A DNA stretch of 64,000 bases, taken from assembly GCA_003988855.1 (NCBI GenBank), contig QYAI01000097.1:124001-188000 (forward strand), written 5' to 3'. Both the position numbers and the translations under genes were made by a program. Source of the DNA: Arachnopeziza araneosa. Lineage: Eukaryota; Ascomycota; Leotiomycetes; Helotiales; Arachnopezizaceae. The notes beneath the pieces were generated by a model. The model was not told the origin of the DNA and did no database searches. It saw nothing but the letters and a program-made list of their open reading frames with translations. Positions 44,972 through 56,182 of the stretch are shown piece after piece (positions within the stretch are counted from its first letter, which is position 1; each line of letters starts with the position of its first letter).

Positions 44972-47900
44972 TCAGCGAACCCAAGATTGGACAACGTTGT
45001 CGTATGCCCATTCTCCATGCGCCTCAGGTAAATATTTGTCTCCCTCAATCTCTTTTCTCACAGCCTCGGCTTTTTGAGCCCACTGCCCAGCTTCGCCACT
45101 GCCTTGAAGAGTCAAAGCAACCGACAGCATGTAAGAAGCTCTCGCAGTCTCACAGTCGGCTACCTTCCAAAACTCCATCATTGTCAACGCTTCTTTGAAG
45201 TTGTCCCTGCCATATTTTTAGCTCTTGTTCTCCTCAACATGGCAAAAGGAACGCGCTCACCCTGCCGCCTTCAATTGCTCAGTATCTTTAGATGCAAAAT
45301 AACGTCGCAGGGAAATGATCCCGAGCTTGTACAGGCAAGTGGCCATATCAGCAGAAACCCCCTGGTTTGTTGCCCTTAGACGGTCTCTTCCTTGTAAGTA
45401 CAGCAGCTCCGCTTCCGAAAGATTTCCTTCGGACAAGTACAAGTTGCCGACCCAGTAATAGAAAGTCCTGCAAAATCGGCAAATTAGTTTACTGATCGCA
45501 GTGCAAGGAGAGCCTCACCGAAAGCCTGGTTTCCCTTCACAAAGCTCTTTTCCCTTTAGGAATGCATCCATAGCATCATTATACCGCCCTAAACTGGTAT
45601 ATACTCTACCTAGGTTTAAGAGGTTCATTTGTACGTTCGTCTGCACGGTGAGCATTACAGTCTCTTTGCAAATGAGGTGAAAGTGCAAAGCATCTCCGTA
45701 TTTATGGCGCGAGAGACTCAGGTTTCCGAGGTTATTCATGACAACCCAAATATCTTCGTGTCCGGTAGGCAATTCTCTGCATCGAATGTCCCGTGCGATT
45801 TCAAGCAGTCGCTGAGCTTCAACAAAGTCTCCATTCATTTCTTTCTCAAGCGCAGCTGAATTGCAGAAATGTGCGTAGGCCAGAACATCTTCTCGAATTA
45901 GGTTGGTCGAAGTGAAAGCTAACATAGTTACCTCGATCATTGCCTTTAGCTCCTTAGTGGCGCCGTCCTCCACAAGATAGTACGCTCCGTTACACATCAA
46001 GCGACAGAATTCCTTCGTCGGCTGCAAGTTCATGGACTTGTTGACAACATGATCGCGAATATAGTAGAGGTGTTGTATGAGAGTCGCACATTGTCCAAAG
46101 AAAGGCGCGAACGTTCGTCCATGGACCTGCTTCGGGAAAGACTCATAGAGCAGATGTGAGGCGTATTCAAATACCTTTTGTAGAGACTGCTTGATGTGGT
46201 AGTGAAACTCGGATTGAACAAGTCGATGGATAGACAGTTTGTCTGTTTCAGAATCCCGCTCGATGAGGGCTAGAGATACGAGCTCTTCGATAATATCGGA
46301 CACTCTTGGAGATATTAGTCATAACGAGGTTTCGTGGGATTAGGATATTGGTAGCACCCGCATACACTTACTCGAACTCGTCAGTGCAGTATTGCAACTC
46401 ACTGGGAAGTGCCGTCTCTGAGCTCACCGAGAACAGAGATTCAGGAATGCTATCTGGTGCTAGAAGAGACAAGATACCGAGTGTTGTTGTGGCGGACGGA
46501 GTCAAGCTTTGAAAAGACATCAAGAAGATCGTTTTGACGCCGTCCGTGTACCCTGCGTGCATCATTTCCAAACTGTGGGCATCTCGAAGTCGGTCTGGGT
46601 ATCGTGAGTACATTTCAAGATATTTGGAAATAGACCAATTCTTCTTGAACATCAAAGAAGATGCTTGGGTCAAAGCCAAGGCATGGCCGCTAACGAGTGT
46701 AGAAAGGGCGGTCGCTGGTGCGTTACCATCGACGTTGGGAGAAGCATGGCCGCCTGTCAGGTTTAATAGAAATTTTACTCCTTCTTCAATGCTGAATGGC
46801 TCGATATGAATGCTGGAAGATGCTGGATGCATCCCGAAAACTCGTTTCCGAGTCGTTATAAGGGCGGAGCCATGGTCTGCGATTGGCCAATGTTGGAGAA
46901 TCCACTCTGAATTTTCCGCATTGTCAAATACAAGCAACCAAGTTTTGTCTGGCCTGGTAAGCACTATATTTTATATCAATAATGGAGACTTCATACCCGT
47001 ATTTTGAAGCCAATTGAGAAATATAATTTGGTTTTGAGTGTCGTTTTCCCCGGCCTCGCCCCCAGCTTCCGTTCCCAAGTTCAGCAAATATACTGCTTTG
47101 TCTACACTCTGTTCTAAGCTTGCCAGTGTCTGAGAATGAATCCAAAAGATACCGTCATATTATTGAACATGTCGCTGCGCATACATAAGTGCGATCTGAC
47201 TCTTGCCAACACCTCCAAGGCCATATATTGCCGTTGAACGTAGACCACTTTTCCCAGAGCCAGGAACAGGAGTGAGAAAAGTGTGCAAATTCGAGAGCTC
47301 GACATTTCTGCGTAAAACCGGGAGTTATTGGTACTGGGTAGGTAGCATGCAAAGTCTGACGGGAGCGGTAGTCGGTGGTGTGTCGGGAGACGCTTCGTGA
47401 AGAAGTGCCTGAAGCCTCTGGAAATCGCTTTTGTGAAAGTTGGAAAGTGAGAGCGACAGAATTCTACTTATGCGCTCAGTAGATTCCTCCAGCTGTGATA
47501 GAACCTTGCCAAATTCGTTGGTAAGTATCTCCAATGTTGTTTCCTTGAGGCCGGTCAAATCACTGTCTCTAAATGCCGATATGATGTTGAGCCAAAGGTG
47601 TACCAGCTCTTTGGATACTTCCATGTAGACATTCTTTTTCTGTTCGATATTCATCATATTGGCCATCGTTTCGTTCATGAATTCGAGTTTGATACCAATG
47701 GACTTCACCATTCGGTTGACCCGGTCAAGAGCGCCTGGAGAGCCGAGAGCCAGCTTTAGGAGTAGGTGTCAGCAAGCTTCTTCGTTTTCTTATCATGTGA
47801 ATGAACATTGGTACCTTAATCACTAAATACAATAAACCCCACATCATGGTGACCTCCACTTTGTTTTGCATTAATCCTACAAAAGAGCGAGCAAAATTGT

Positions 47901-48324
47901 CGTAATGTTCGAGTATTGGTATCAGAAGCAGTAGCACGTCGGCTTCAACGGGTCCTTCTGGGTGAGTTGGTAGCATTGCATTCAACAATGATCTGAAATT
48001 TTCAGCAGATTTGACTTCCAAAGCTTCCCTCAAGTCGCTTTGCTCTAGTTCTTTCTTGCATCGAGCTATGGTAGACTTCCAAGCCTCAATGTATATCTGA
48101 TCATTGCACCAATGCTCAGTCAACTGACGAGTAGAATTTTTAGCCTCTCACTAGTCAAGACCAGACATGATCCCTTTGAGGGAGCTTTGGCCATCGTCAA
48201 TCGAGTCTGGGGAAGGGTTGACGCCAAAATCTTCGAGCTTCATTTTGGCGGCGAGGCTGGGTGAAATAGGAAACGAAACAGATGCCGAGCTGAAGTCTTC
48301 CCCAGCATCTGGCGTCGGAAACAT
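44972..48324 (-). pseudogene. NB-ARC/TPR NLR (STAND) pseudogene
   Basis: Read on the minus strand the order is: an N-terminal region (MFPTPDAGEDFSSASVSFPI), a helical domain of the DUF7708 type (ILEHYDNFARSFVGLMQNKV, then RVNRMVKSIGIKLEFMNETM across a 61-nt intron at 47754-47814), the NB-ARC P-loop AIYGLGGVGKSQIALMYAQR, Walker B WLLVFDNAENSEWILQHWP, sensor LITTRKRVFGM, an ARC-like helical part (SLEMMHAGYTDGVKTIFLMS, ALIERDSETDKLSIHRLVQ), and C-terminal TPR-like repeats (VMNNLGNLSLSRHKYGDALH, NLLNLGRVYTSLGRYNDAMD, MATCLYKLGIISLRRY, ARASYMLSVALTLQGSGEAG). In-frame stops occur at 48151-48153 with 48148-48150, at 47325-47327 and at 47160-47162, and the last splice junction near 45200-45261 does not keep frame by my count. 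Stops lie in otherwise intact coding sequence. Some introns (46949-46996, 46305-46371, 45468-45518) remain canonical, so inactivation looks recent. Confidence 0.82.
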
Positions 48325-49263
48325 CAAAGGGGCCACCAAAGTCTATGGATGGTACAAGGGGAGTGATTGAGACTCGATAAATTGCTGAGACAGATATGTA
48401 ACCAGTAGGCCTTGGGCCAAGGCGTGGTGGACTCGTGGTGGGTTGAGGCGGTGATGGAGAATGAAGGCTGCTAACTGCCAACGAAGGCAAGTGGGGGGCC
48501 CACACTACCCAAAAAACGAGGCTTTGTACAGGCAAAGCAAGCATCTGCACCACCTCTCCATCCCACAAACAACTATGGCTTCTACTGAACATGATTCAAC
48601 GGCCACGCTTGAAGCTCTTGCGGCGTCATCTAGCCAGCCAGCAGAGCTAGAGCAACCATGGAAGAAGCTTGTCCAATTGACGGACAATAAGTCGCTCCAG
48701 CCAACAACGGGTGAGGTGAGACTTCAGCTTGAGAGGGACCAGCATAAAGGTATCGGAGGCCCAATCTGTCAACCTAAAGCGTAAGTGTACCATGTTGTAA
48801 ATCCAAACTTTGTCAACAATAAGTTGGCGTTCGTCTCCCAGGATACCTCCAGAGTAAGATGGGACGAAAAGCTGGAATCGACCGCGATCTTTTCTGGATT
48901 TCTGATTTGGTCGTTGGGGACATGTAGTTTGGTTTGGTTGGATAGCTGCTGGCAATGGGGTGTTTCCTGTACGGCCATCGTTCAGTAACTCTGTGTAGGC
49001 CTGAAGATTTCTTGACCAACATTTCTTTTGCTGAAAGTTATTCTGTCGTTATAATATTGAGAGCAATTGAGTATGCTGTTCGCATTTCATCTATTGAAGT
49101 ACGCCAGTGCAGCCGACCTCGGGAATTCCTGGAACCAAGTGACTGACCCTTCTTCCCCATTTCCGGCCCTGATGCATTCCACAAGCTGCTTCTTCGCATA
49201 TTTACAGATGCAGTCGGAGTAATCATACAACTCTGGACACCAGCTCATGACAAACCAGATCTG
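48325..49263. other. Intergenic region between NLR and membrane-protein pseudogenes
   Basis: A plus-strand frame from ATG 48574 (70 residues, MASTEHDSTATLEALAASSS) has plausible coding composition and a clean start, but no family match; it could be a first exon or a remnant. I give it no separate entry. Nothing else stands out. Confidence 0.3.
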
Positions 49264-50665
49264 TCACTCAACCCCAGAACTGTTGGTCTGTTTTATAGAG
49301 TATACCAATTGCAGGCAACCAATGACGATTTGTAGAAACCCGAAAAATAAGCTAAGAATTCCGAAGCCAATGACAGCCTTCAGGTTGAGAGATTCTAGCG
49401 GATGTCGACGATCCTGAAGCATGCGTCGTAATGTCCGTGGACCCTCGCTGTTATTTTTTTTTTGTTTTGCAGCAGCCGGTTGCCGAGAAAAGGGAAATCA
49501 TCTTTTGCTCGATAAGTGTCCCTGCCGCTCGGATCTGGATCCGCGATACATCCAATTTTGGTCGATGGTTGTTGTTTCTGGCAGAGTTGAAGAAGCTCAG
49601 GATCGATCTCTCCATTCACTTTAGCCGACTCTTTGATGGTTGTCGTAAAGAGTTTCCGCGATGCAGCATTGCTGAACAGTAGCTTGTATGATTGTAGGAT
49701 CTCACACAGCAAGGCTTGAGAGGCAAGGGGAGAGCAACCCTGAAAATTCTGCCGCTTCAGGAATCCTTGATTGTATTCAGAAAGTATACTGCAAGTCTTG
49801 TCAGTCGCAGCAAAACTTCTTTGGATGTCAGCTGCACCCACGAATTATAGATGGATTTGCTCGAAAGGGCACAGGAGTTGAGCACGCAGAATGTCGAACA
49901 ACGAAAGATATCCACTGTGCGGGTGGCGGACTCGAAGTGCAGGTGAAAGCTTATATTTTCCGTCCATTGAACTCTGATATGTCCAATATGATAAAGGGAG
50001 TCGTAGCTGAGCCGGGAACCATGAAGAGTATTGGTGGCGTCCTCTTCTGTCGTTTTCGATGGGGTTGCCGTCGTCGTCGAGGACGGCATCAGATCACCGA
50101 ATGCCCTTAAAAAGCCGTAGAGCCTTCGTTCTGCAAGATTCAATGGGCCTTTCTTGACTTCGAACCTCTGTCCTTGGTTGGCAATGCTGAACGAAGTGGC
50201 GTCTTTCTCGTCCGTGCTGGCAGCATAAAGGGTCGTAAGTAAGCCCAAGATGGCGAATACGCCTTGACGCATCAGCAGCTGACCATCCTCCAGTTTCGAC
50301 AACTCTGGCTTCTGCCTCGTGCTACAGAGCTCTTTGATAATGTCGTCGATGGTTTGATTCGGATCTTGATTCCGCCGGACCGTTGCGCCAACTTGCAAGA
50401 CGACTTTCAGGTAGCTCTGGTCGTTGTCTTCTTCGCCGAGTAGTTTTACAAATTCAGAGAAATAAAGTGGTGCTAAAGTTCGAATGCTATTCTGCAAGAA
50501 AAGCTTAAGAAATTGAAGGTCGCCAGGCAAGAGATTTGGATTGCCACTGTGGCCAAGAATGTTGTCGCAGAATTCTGCGAGGCCTGGGTCGACCTGTAAA
50601 GGATTCCTCCTGGCTTCGATGTCACCTTGGACTGTGAATCTCCGGAACATACTCATTTTTCCCAC
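49264..50665 (-). pseudogene. Conserved fungal membrane protein, frameshifted
   Basis: The first minus-strand frame from ATG 50665 encodes a helical N-terminus (VDPGLAEFCDNILGHSGNPN, then DGQLLMRQGVFAILGLLTTL) and the family core ISFHLHFESATRTVDIFRCS. Near 49840-49870 similarity moves to the next frame (ASQALLCEILQSYKLLFSNA, DDFPFLGNRLLQ). After a T10/A10 homopolymer (49454-49463) it moves again to a tail with a conserved basic stretch (RTLRRMLQDRRHPLESLNLK) and one strong transmembrane segment (AVIGFGILSLFFGFLQIVIG). This three-part layout, ending in DRR plus a membrane anchor, matches a family of uncharacterised proteins often found near HET and NLR genes in ascomycetes; that neighbourhood statement is from memory. 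Two frame breaks imply a pseudogene unless the homopolymer is an assembly error. Its intact neighbour at 51195 is a HET gene. Confidence 0.65.
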
Positions 50666-50865
50666 CCCTGAATTGTACCGAAACGTGAAATGAACAAAGA
50701 AACAATGACAACGCTGGTGCGAAAGGCATTGGATATATTACATGAGAGACGTCGTACTTCGACACGGAACACATCAATTGCTCTGCCCTGCAGGCTGAGC
50801 CATTGGCGCCTTCTTAGCGGTTTTCGGGGGCTGAGTGGTTAATCTAAATCCCCTAGCGTAAAATA

Positions 50866-51119
50866 CCGTATTACAGCAATTATTTCAATACAGAATCCAC
50901 TAGTTGCTAGCTCCGGGTAGCAATTGGCTGCGAAGCGAGCAAAGTAGGGCAGAGAGAAGCCTTCAGATAAGGTTAGGCCTCAAAGTCAGCCCGCAACACA
51001 ACGCCTCCAGGATTCTACCCATTGAAAACCGCAGCTCAAGTCCACCTTTCAAGCCAAACCTGGCTTCACAGCCAATTGCTACTAGTGGGTCCTATACTGA
51101 ATCAATTGCTGTAATACGG
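50866..51119 (+). mobile_element. MITE with perfect 16-bp inverted repeats and TA target duplication
   Basis: CCGTATTACAGCAATT at 50866-50881 is repeated exactly in reverse complement at 51104-51119, and the element is flanked on both sides by TA (50864-50865 and 51120-51121). Further inward, AGCAATTGGCTG(C/T)GAAGC occurs on both arms in inverted orientation, giving a long imperfect hairpin. The interior (254 bp in all) has no coding frame. Perfect short terminal inverted repeats plus a TA duplication are typical of Tc1/mariner-type non-autonomous elements. It lies 75 bp before the HET gene start and may provide part of its promoter. Confidence 0.8.
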
Positions 51120-51194
51120 TAATGAGCAGTCTACTCGTATGCAAGTTGTACCGTTTTTGTCGCGTCATCTCATACACTTATCTGCCAATAAGAG

Positions 51195-53384
51195 ATGTTG
51201 CCTATGAACAACAACAACCACCAGAAGTCCAAAGAACTTTGCTCTAACTGCTCAAGGGTAGATGTGAGGGGTCTTTTCTTTGGCGATCGCCACCCGCACG
51301 TCTACTTCGAAAAGCTTCGAACGTTTGTGGGCAACCTTGGAGAAATCCTCGCAAATCCAAGCTGTCCTCTATGCCGTTTGATATCGCATACCGTATCGCT
51401 GGAGACTTTCAAGGAACTGCTTGAAGAGATCTCATTGAGTTGCGATGGGATCGATTGTTTTCTTGAGCCCTGGCGTGCCGATGCTGCAGAAGGCACCCCG
51501 TTCCTCTCTCGTTGCGCGCAAGACTTAACTGCAACTTCTTTGGTGGTGCATCTTCAAGTTCATGAAGGAGATAAACAGCAAGATCTGGAGTTTTTTCATC
51601 CGGTCGATATCAAGCTGCATTGCTCCAGCACCGAGCACAAAATACGGCCGCTGCTCAATGGCGCCGAAGTCGCATATCCGATTGCAGATTTGGGACTTGC
51701 AAAAGCGTGGTTGCGGAAATGTCAAAATCTCCATGGGGAAACATGCGGGAATTCTCAGACTGTTTCTAGTACCCCAGATACAGCATACCGAGATTCTTTC
51801 CGCCTGATCGATGTTGCAAACCGGATGTTGCTGCAAATTGACCCTACGGAAATCAAGTATGCAGCTCTCAGTTATGTGTGGGGTTCTAATCACGACGAGT
51901 GTGTTACCATCCAAAACGATATTAGTACCACTAGATCGCTTCCTATCACTCTTCCAAGCACAATAGAAGATGCTCTGACGGTGTGCTCCCAATTAGATAT
52001 TCAATATATATGGATTGACCGTTACTGCATTGATCAAACGCCTTCAGCAGAGAAAGAAGTCCAGTTACAAAATATGGGTAACACTTATCAACGAGCAGCA
52101 ATCACAATCATTGCAGCTTATGGCGATGGCTCGCAAGCTGGTTTGCCAGGTGTCAAAGGCTACCCACCAAATCCAATCTTGCACCAGCGCCGTGAACAGA
52201 TCGCGGGCTTAGATTTGATAACCGGCTTACCAACCCTTAGCGATTTGATGTCTGATTCAATATGGTCAACAAGGGGATGGACGTTTCAAGAAGGTCTTCT
52301 CTCTACTCGATGCTTGATATTTGGAGGCTATGAGCCAATATTCTATTGCCGAAGGGAAATATCGAGACAATCACTGAGACCTTCTCCAACCGATTACATT
52401 CCTCAAAGTAACAAGCTTGTCAACACAGCCATGGGACAACTGGAGAACTTTCCTCTAAGCACTACAATGTTTCATCCCAAGGGGGCCAACACTGATGAGT
52501 GGACTTTTGGCGATTACACGCAAATTTTGAAAGGGTACCTTCTTCGAGACTTGACTTTCAGCTCAGACACCTTGCTTGCGATTAGTGGTTATCTTGATCT
52601 CGTCACCCAAAGAGTTGGCGTCAACTTTATATGGGGACTTCCAGCTCATCAGATCCTCGATGGACTTGCCTGGTATGGACGTTGTTACTCATGGAACCGG
52701 CTGGAAGAGGCGCCGAGTTGGTCGTGGGTTGGATGGGGCCTTAGCTGGCACAACTGGCCTTTCTTCGAGAGCGCTAGATATAGTGACAGTGACCTCACGA
52801 ACACGAAAAGCCACCTTCATTCATGCATGGTCCATCTATCCGGTGACGACTACCCCGAACACCTAACCGCGAATCGTGTCCTCCAAACTTCCGCAATCGT
52901 CAGCGTATGCCCTGGACACTCTCAAAGACGCCTGAGAATCGAATCATATGTCGCAACTTTCGAAATCGAGCCTCTGGATCTGGAACAAGAGTTGCAATAT
53001 GACGGATCTGAAGAAGCCCCGCTGATCACACCTGAGATGACCATCGTGGGTGAGAACGGGCCCACCGCCATCCGATCTTCTTGGAGCGAAGTCGCCAACA
53101 AGGATTTGAACGAATTCAAATTATCGATGCCATATAATATCTCGCATGAGACGTTTCAGTGGATCATGACTTCGAAAATGGAGTTTCTCTTGCTGAAGAG
53201 ATGGGTGGAGGTTGTTGAAGAGAAAGGGGAAGAGGGATATGTGCCTTTTAATTACGTCTTGGCTATGCTAATTGACAGGAGAGCAGGGGAGGTTGCGCAG
53301 AGGCTAGGTGTTATGGCTATTCCGGTTGCGGAATGGGATTCTAAGCTTGCAGGAGCGAAGAAGGAGACAATATTTTTAGAATAG
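51195..53384 (+). CDS. HET-domain (heterokaryon incompatibility) protein
   Basis: A single intact frame of 729 residues from ATG 51195. The N-terminus has a cysteine-containing region (ELCSNCSRVDVRGLFF, CPLCRLI) seen in many HET proteins. The HET domain begins near residue 222 with KYAALSYVWGSNHDECVTI, continues with DIQYIWIDRYCIDQ and YQRAAITIIAAYGDG, and ends with the WSTRGWTFQEGLLSTRCLIF block at about residue 357. The C-terminal half (to 729) is a conserved extension (WNRLEEAPSWSWVGWGLSWH) typical of the longer HET proteins. HET domains trigger cell death after non-self recognition, through NADase-like or related activity in a TIR-like fold. It is the only intact gene of the surrounding recognition-type set, and its promoter carries the MITE at 50866-51119. 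The frame shows no stop or frameshift. Confidence 0.93.
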   Translation: MLPMNNNNHQKSKELCSNCSRVDVRGLFFGDRHPHVYFEKLRTFVGNLGEILANPSCPLCRLISHTVSLETFKELLEEISLSCDGIDCFLEPWRADAAEGTPFLSRCAQDLTATSLVVHLQVHEGDKQQDLEFFHPVDIKLHCSSTEHKIRPLLNGAEVAYPIADLGLAKAWLRKCQNLHGETCGNSQTVSSTPDTAYRDSFRLIDVANRMLLQIDPTEIKYAALSYVWGSNHDECVTIQNDISTTRSLPITLPSTIEDALTVCSQLDIQYIWIDRYCIDQTPSAEKEVQLQNMGNTYQRAAITIIAAYGDGSQAGLPGVKGYPPNPILHQRREQIAGLDLITGLPTLSDLMSDSIWSTRGWTFQEGLLSTRCLIFGGYEPIFYCRREISRQSLRPSPTDYIPQSNKLVNTAMGQLENFPLSTTMFHPKGANTDEWTFGDYTQILKGYLLRDLTFSSDTLLAISGYLDLVTQRVGVNFIWGLPAHQILDGLAWYGRCYSWNRLEEAPSWSWVGWGLSWHNWPFFESARYSDSDLTNTKSHLHSCMVHLSGDDYPEHLTANRVLQTSAIVSVCPGHSQRRLRIESYVATFEIEPLDLEQELQYDGSEEAPLITPEMTIVGENGPTAIRSSWSEVANKDLNEFKLSMPYNISHETFQWIMTSKMEFLLLKRWVEVVEEKGEEGYVPFNYVLAMLIDRRAGEVAQRLGVMAIPVAEWDSKLAGAKKETIFLE

Positions 53385-53729
53385 AATAATTATTACCCCT
53401 TTATTTCTACCGACTTTCTGAGTTGCTAAATTCTTGTAAACTTACTCAGGGTCATGCCTAAAGCCACATGAACAAGAAGTGGAGATTAATACCTTCACAC
53501 ACAGGCAATACTCAAATTGGCGTATTGGGTCAACGGTCTAATAAATCAGATAGTATACATGGAAATGAGTTTTACGATATATTTACGTCATATCTGTTTG
53601 ACTGATCAATATGACGCTGATAAATCTTCATAACTAGGCCGTCTTCAGCAGATCTGAAGGTCAAGACACCTCCCGCATGGAAGAGCGAAGCGTATTTGAG
53701 ACGGCCTCCATGTGACTTTGCCACACAGT
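53385..53729. other. Spacer between convergent genes
   Basis: This holds the 3' ends of the HET gene (plus) and the transcription factor gene (minus). It is AT-rich with no feature of note. Confidence 0.4.
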
Positions 53730-56182
53730 TCAATCATTTGCGAAATTGAGGCTGAGCATTAATGAAGTAACTTGGCTCATACTTATTTCTTCGAGTCTCT
53801 CAAATCCTGCTGGATCATTTAAGCGATCAGATGTTCTTGGTTCTTTTTTTCTTTGTGCTTCCAGGTTATCGAGTCGAGCAAGTGCAAGTTTTGCATACTC
53901 ATGAGCGTGTCTGATGAATCCAGGCTCTTGCCATTGTTCCATTGTAGGCACATGTCCCATTCCATTTCGTTCATCCCATACTGATTTCCATCGTTCAATT
54001 GCCAGGCGAATTTGCTCGAGATTTAAGTGCGGACATAAACCTAACGTCCGATGCTGGAATAGAATAGTGTGAAATCCTATTACAAATCGTAAGCGTATAT
54101 CTTGTAAAATGTATTGATATTACACACCTGATATGATCGTGAATAGATTCAAGGTACTCATCTTGGAGAAAATTTCTGCATTTGCAGGAGAGTAGTCGTT
54201 GCCAGCAAGAATATCTATTGCTCTAACGAGGGGAAAAGATCCCCAAGGGGAAGGGATTAGACCAAGTTGGTGGGATTGCCACAAGTCATAACATGTCTCA
54301 GCTGATTCGACTTGGAATATCTCTTCAGGGCAGGTCAGATCCATTTCAAATTCTTGCACCATCAATTTCGGTGGTGCGTTATTGAAGATCAGAAAGGCTG
54401 AGTCTAACAAGAAGATATATGTCAATGTCCTGTTTTGTGTCAGTTTCATTCCTGTTATTGAATAACATCGGTAAGGCCAAAACATAATGACTTTCTGTCG
54501 ATATTATATACAGCTAGTAAGGAATTCTCACCTGACAGTCTCCTCTCTTTCGATAAAGGAGGTCCAACTAGAAGCATCTAGCGATTTGAAATTGTGATTC
54601 CCGGAAGAGAAACCCATGTCTCGTGCAGTCTATAAGTTTTATTGATCAGTCAGAGCCGTGTTGTTGGGGGGTTCGCATACAGCTATGAGTGTAATGAAGC
54701 AGTATTGGCGAATCCTCTTTTGAGCAATGCTGTCGCCTTGCCAGTTCTGCAGGATACACATTAGATAAGCTGCTTGCATGACTTTAAGAGGAGAGAGGTC
54801 AATCGCATCAACTGCATTTTCACTCGAGTAGAGTGCAAGAAGAGGGTGCGAGAAAACTAAATTTTCGACAAGCTCAGCATACAATCTTCCTTTCATCCGT
54901 TCGTTCCTGTCATCCGATAAGCAAGCACCCATCAGTATAACTGGTGCAAGAAGCAAAGTTGGCGCTGTTGCTGGGTTAAAGGTTGGCTTGTGCAAGATTG
55001 CACAATGTGGGTACCACTTATTAAAGAATAGGGCGACAAATTTTCTAATCTTCGGCGGGCTGAGAAAGTCTAGACATTGTCCAGCAAGACTTTCATACTT
55101 GTCTCCAATCATAGCGTGTTTCTTAGAGAGAGGCGGTAGGCGCAAGCGAAATAAGTTCCAAAGCTCTTGCGTTTTCGTGAACAATGGATCGTCAAGCCGG
55201 TGAACCATCTGTTCCAGCTCTGAATAGGAGGGGCCGGGCTTGTCACTCTTTGTCAGAATTGAATTGTTTCGGTGTACGGATGACGCCTGGTCATCCACCT
55301 TCTGTTGTGAGCTTCCATCAAAGGAAGAATACCAATCTTGTGGTGTCTTGGCATCATCTGTGTGCGTCGATATATATGTAGAGGTCGAGCTGTCTCGTCT
55401 TTGGTGAGCATAGTTGAACACACTTTGTAATCCTGCTGTTTTTGTGCGGTTCAGCAAGAACTCGAATTTAGATCCTCGTTGAATCTGCCATGGTGACGGC
55501 GACGTATTTTCATGGGTCTTTGGTACTGAGTAACTTGGACACCCACTCTCCAGTCGCAGTGGCCTCTCCTGGCTCCGGTTCCACCATTCTGGGGTTGTAG
55601 AGTCCGAAGGGCCGTAGATATTGCCCATCATAGAAGCTTCGAGGAAGTCAAAACTAAAATCAGAAGAGGCATCTAGAGTATCTTGGTCTATTTCTTTCTC
55701 CTCCATGCTTCCAGATTCGGACCATCCCGAAAGACCGACTCTATCATATGTGCATACCTGGCCGCGGGATAAACAGGTCGTACACGGTAACTTCCGGTTG
55801 CAAGCTTTCTTAAATGATGCGCAATGATCGCAAGACTTGACTTGCTTGCCCAGACCATTTCCTGCTGGAATCTTCTGCACTGATGCTATTCGTACAACGC
55901 ACGATTTAATATGGTTTCGCAACACATCGCTGGCAAGTATGAGACAAGGACAGCTTCTAATTTCAATGCAATACGGACCGTCGTTTGAATTTGGCAGAGC
56001 AAGATATGCACTTATGGGGTCTCTGTTCAGAATCTAATTGGCATATCAGCGCTGCCACCAAGACGAATCGGTCGGCGAAACATACGCGCTGCTCTGTGTC
56101 GTTGGAGATGCTTGCGATGTTTGAATTTTGAAGAGCATGCGCTACAAACAAATTTATCTCCGTATTTCTCTAGCGATGTCAT
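53730..56182 (-). CDS. Transcription factor with two C2H2-type fingers and a Zn2Cys6 finger, six exons
   Basis: Minus-strand exons 56182-56086, 56033-55979, 55929-54681, 54629-54532, 54429-54128 and 54076-53730 join in phase to 715 residues. The first finger is FVCSACSSKFKHRKHLQRH (C13, C16, H29, H33). A linker HSEQRPHKC joins it to CISCSAKFKRRDVLRNHIK, which ends in Cys rather than His (C41, C44, H57, C61). A fungal binuclear cluster follows at C84-C110 (CDHCASFKKACNRKLPCTTC, C-x2-C-x6-C-x5-C-x2-C-x6-C). The rest (about 290-600) is a fungal_trans regulatory domain: FFNKWYPHCAILHKPTFNPA, MQAAYLMCILQNWQGDSIAQ, TARDMGFSS. The first two introns split the finger region in phases 1 and 2; one uses a GTCCGT donor. 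The 3' part from 54128 to 53730 encodes the C-terminal helices. It is a nuclear DNA-binding regulator; targets are unknown. Confidence 0.88.
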
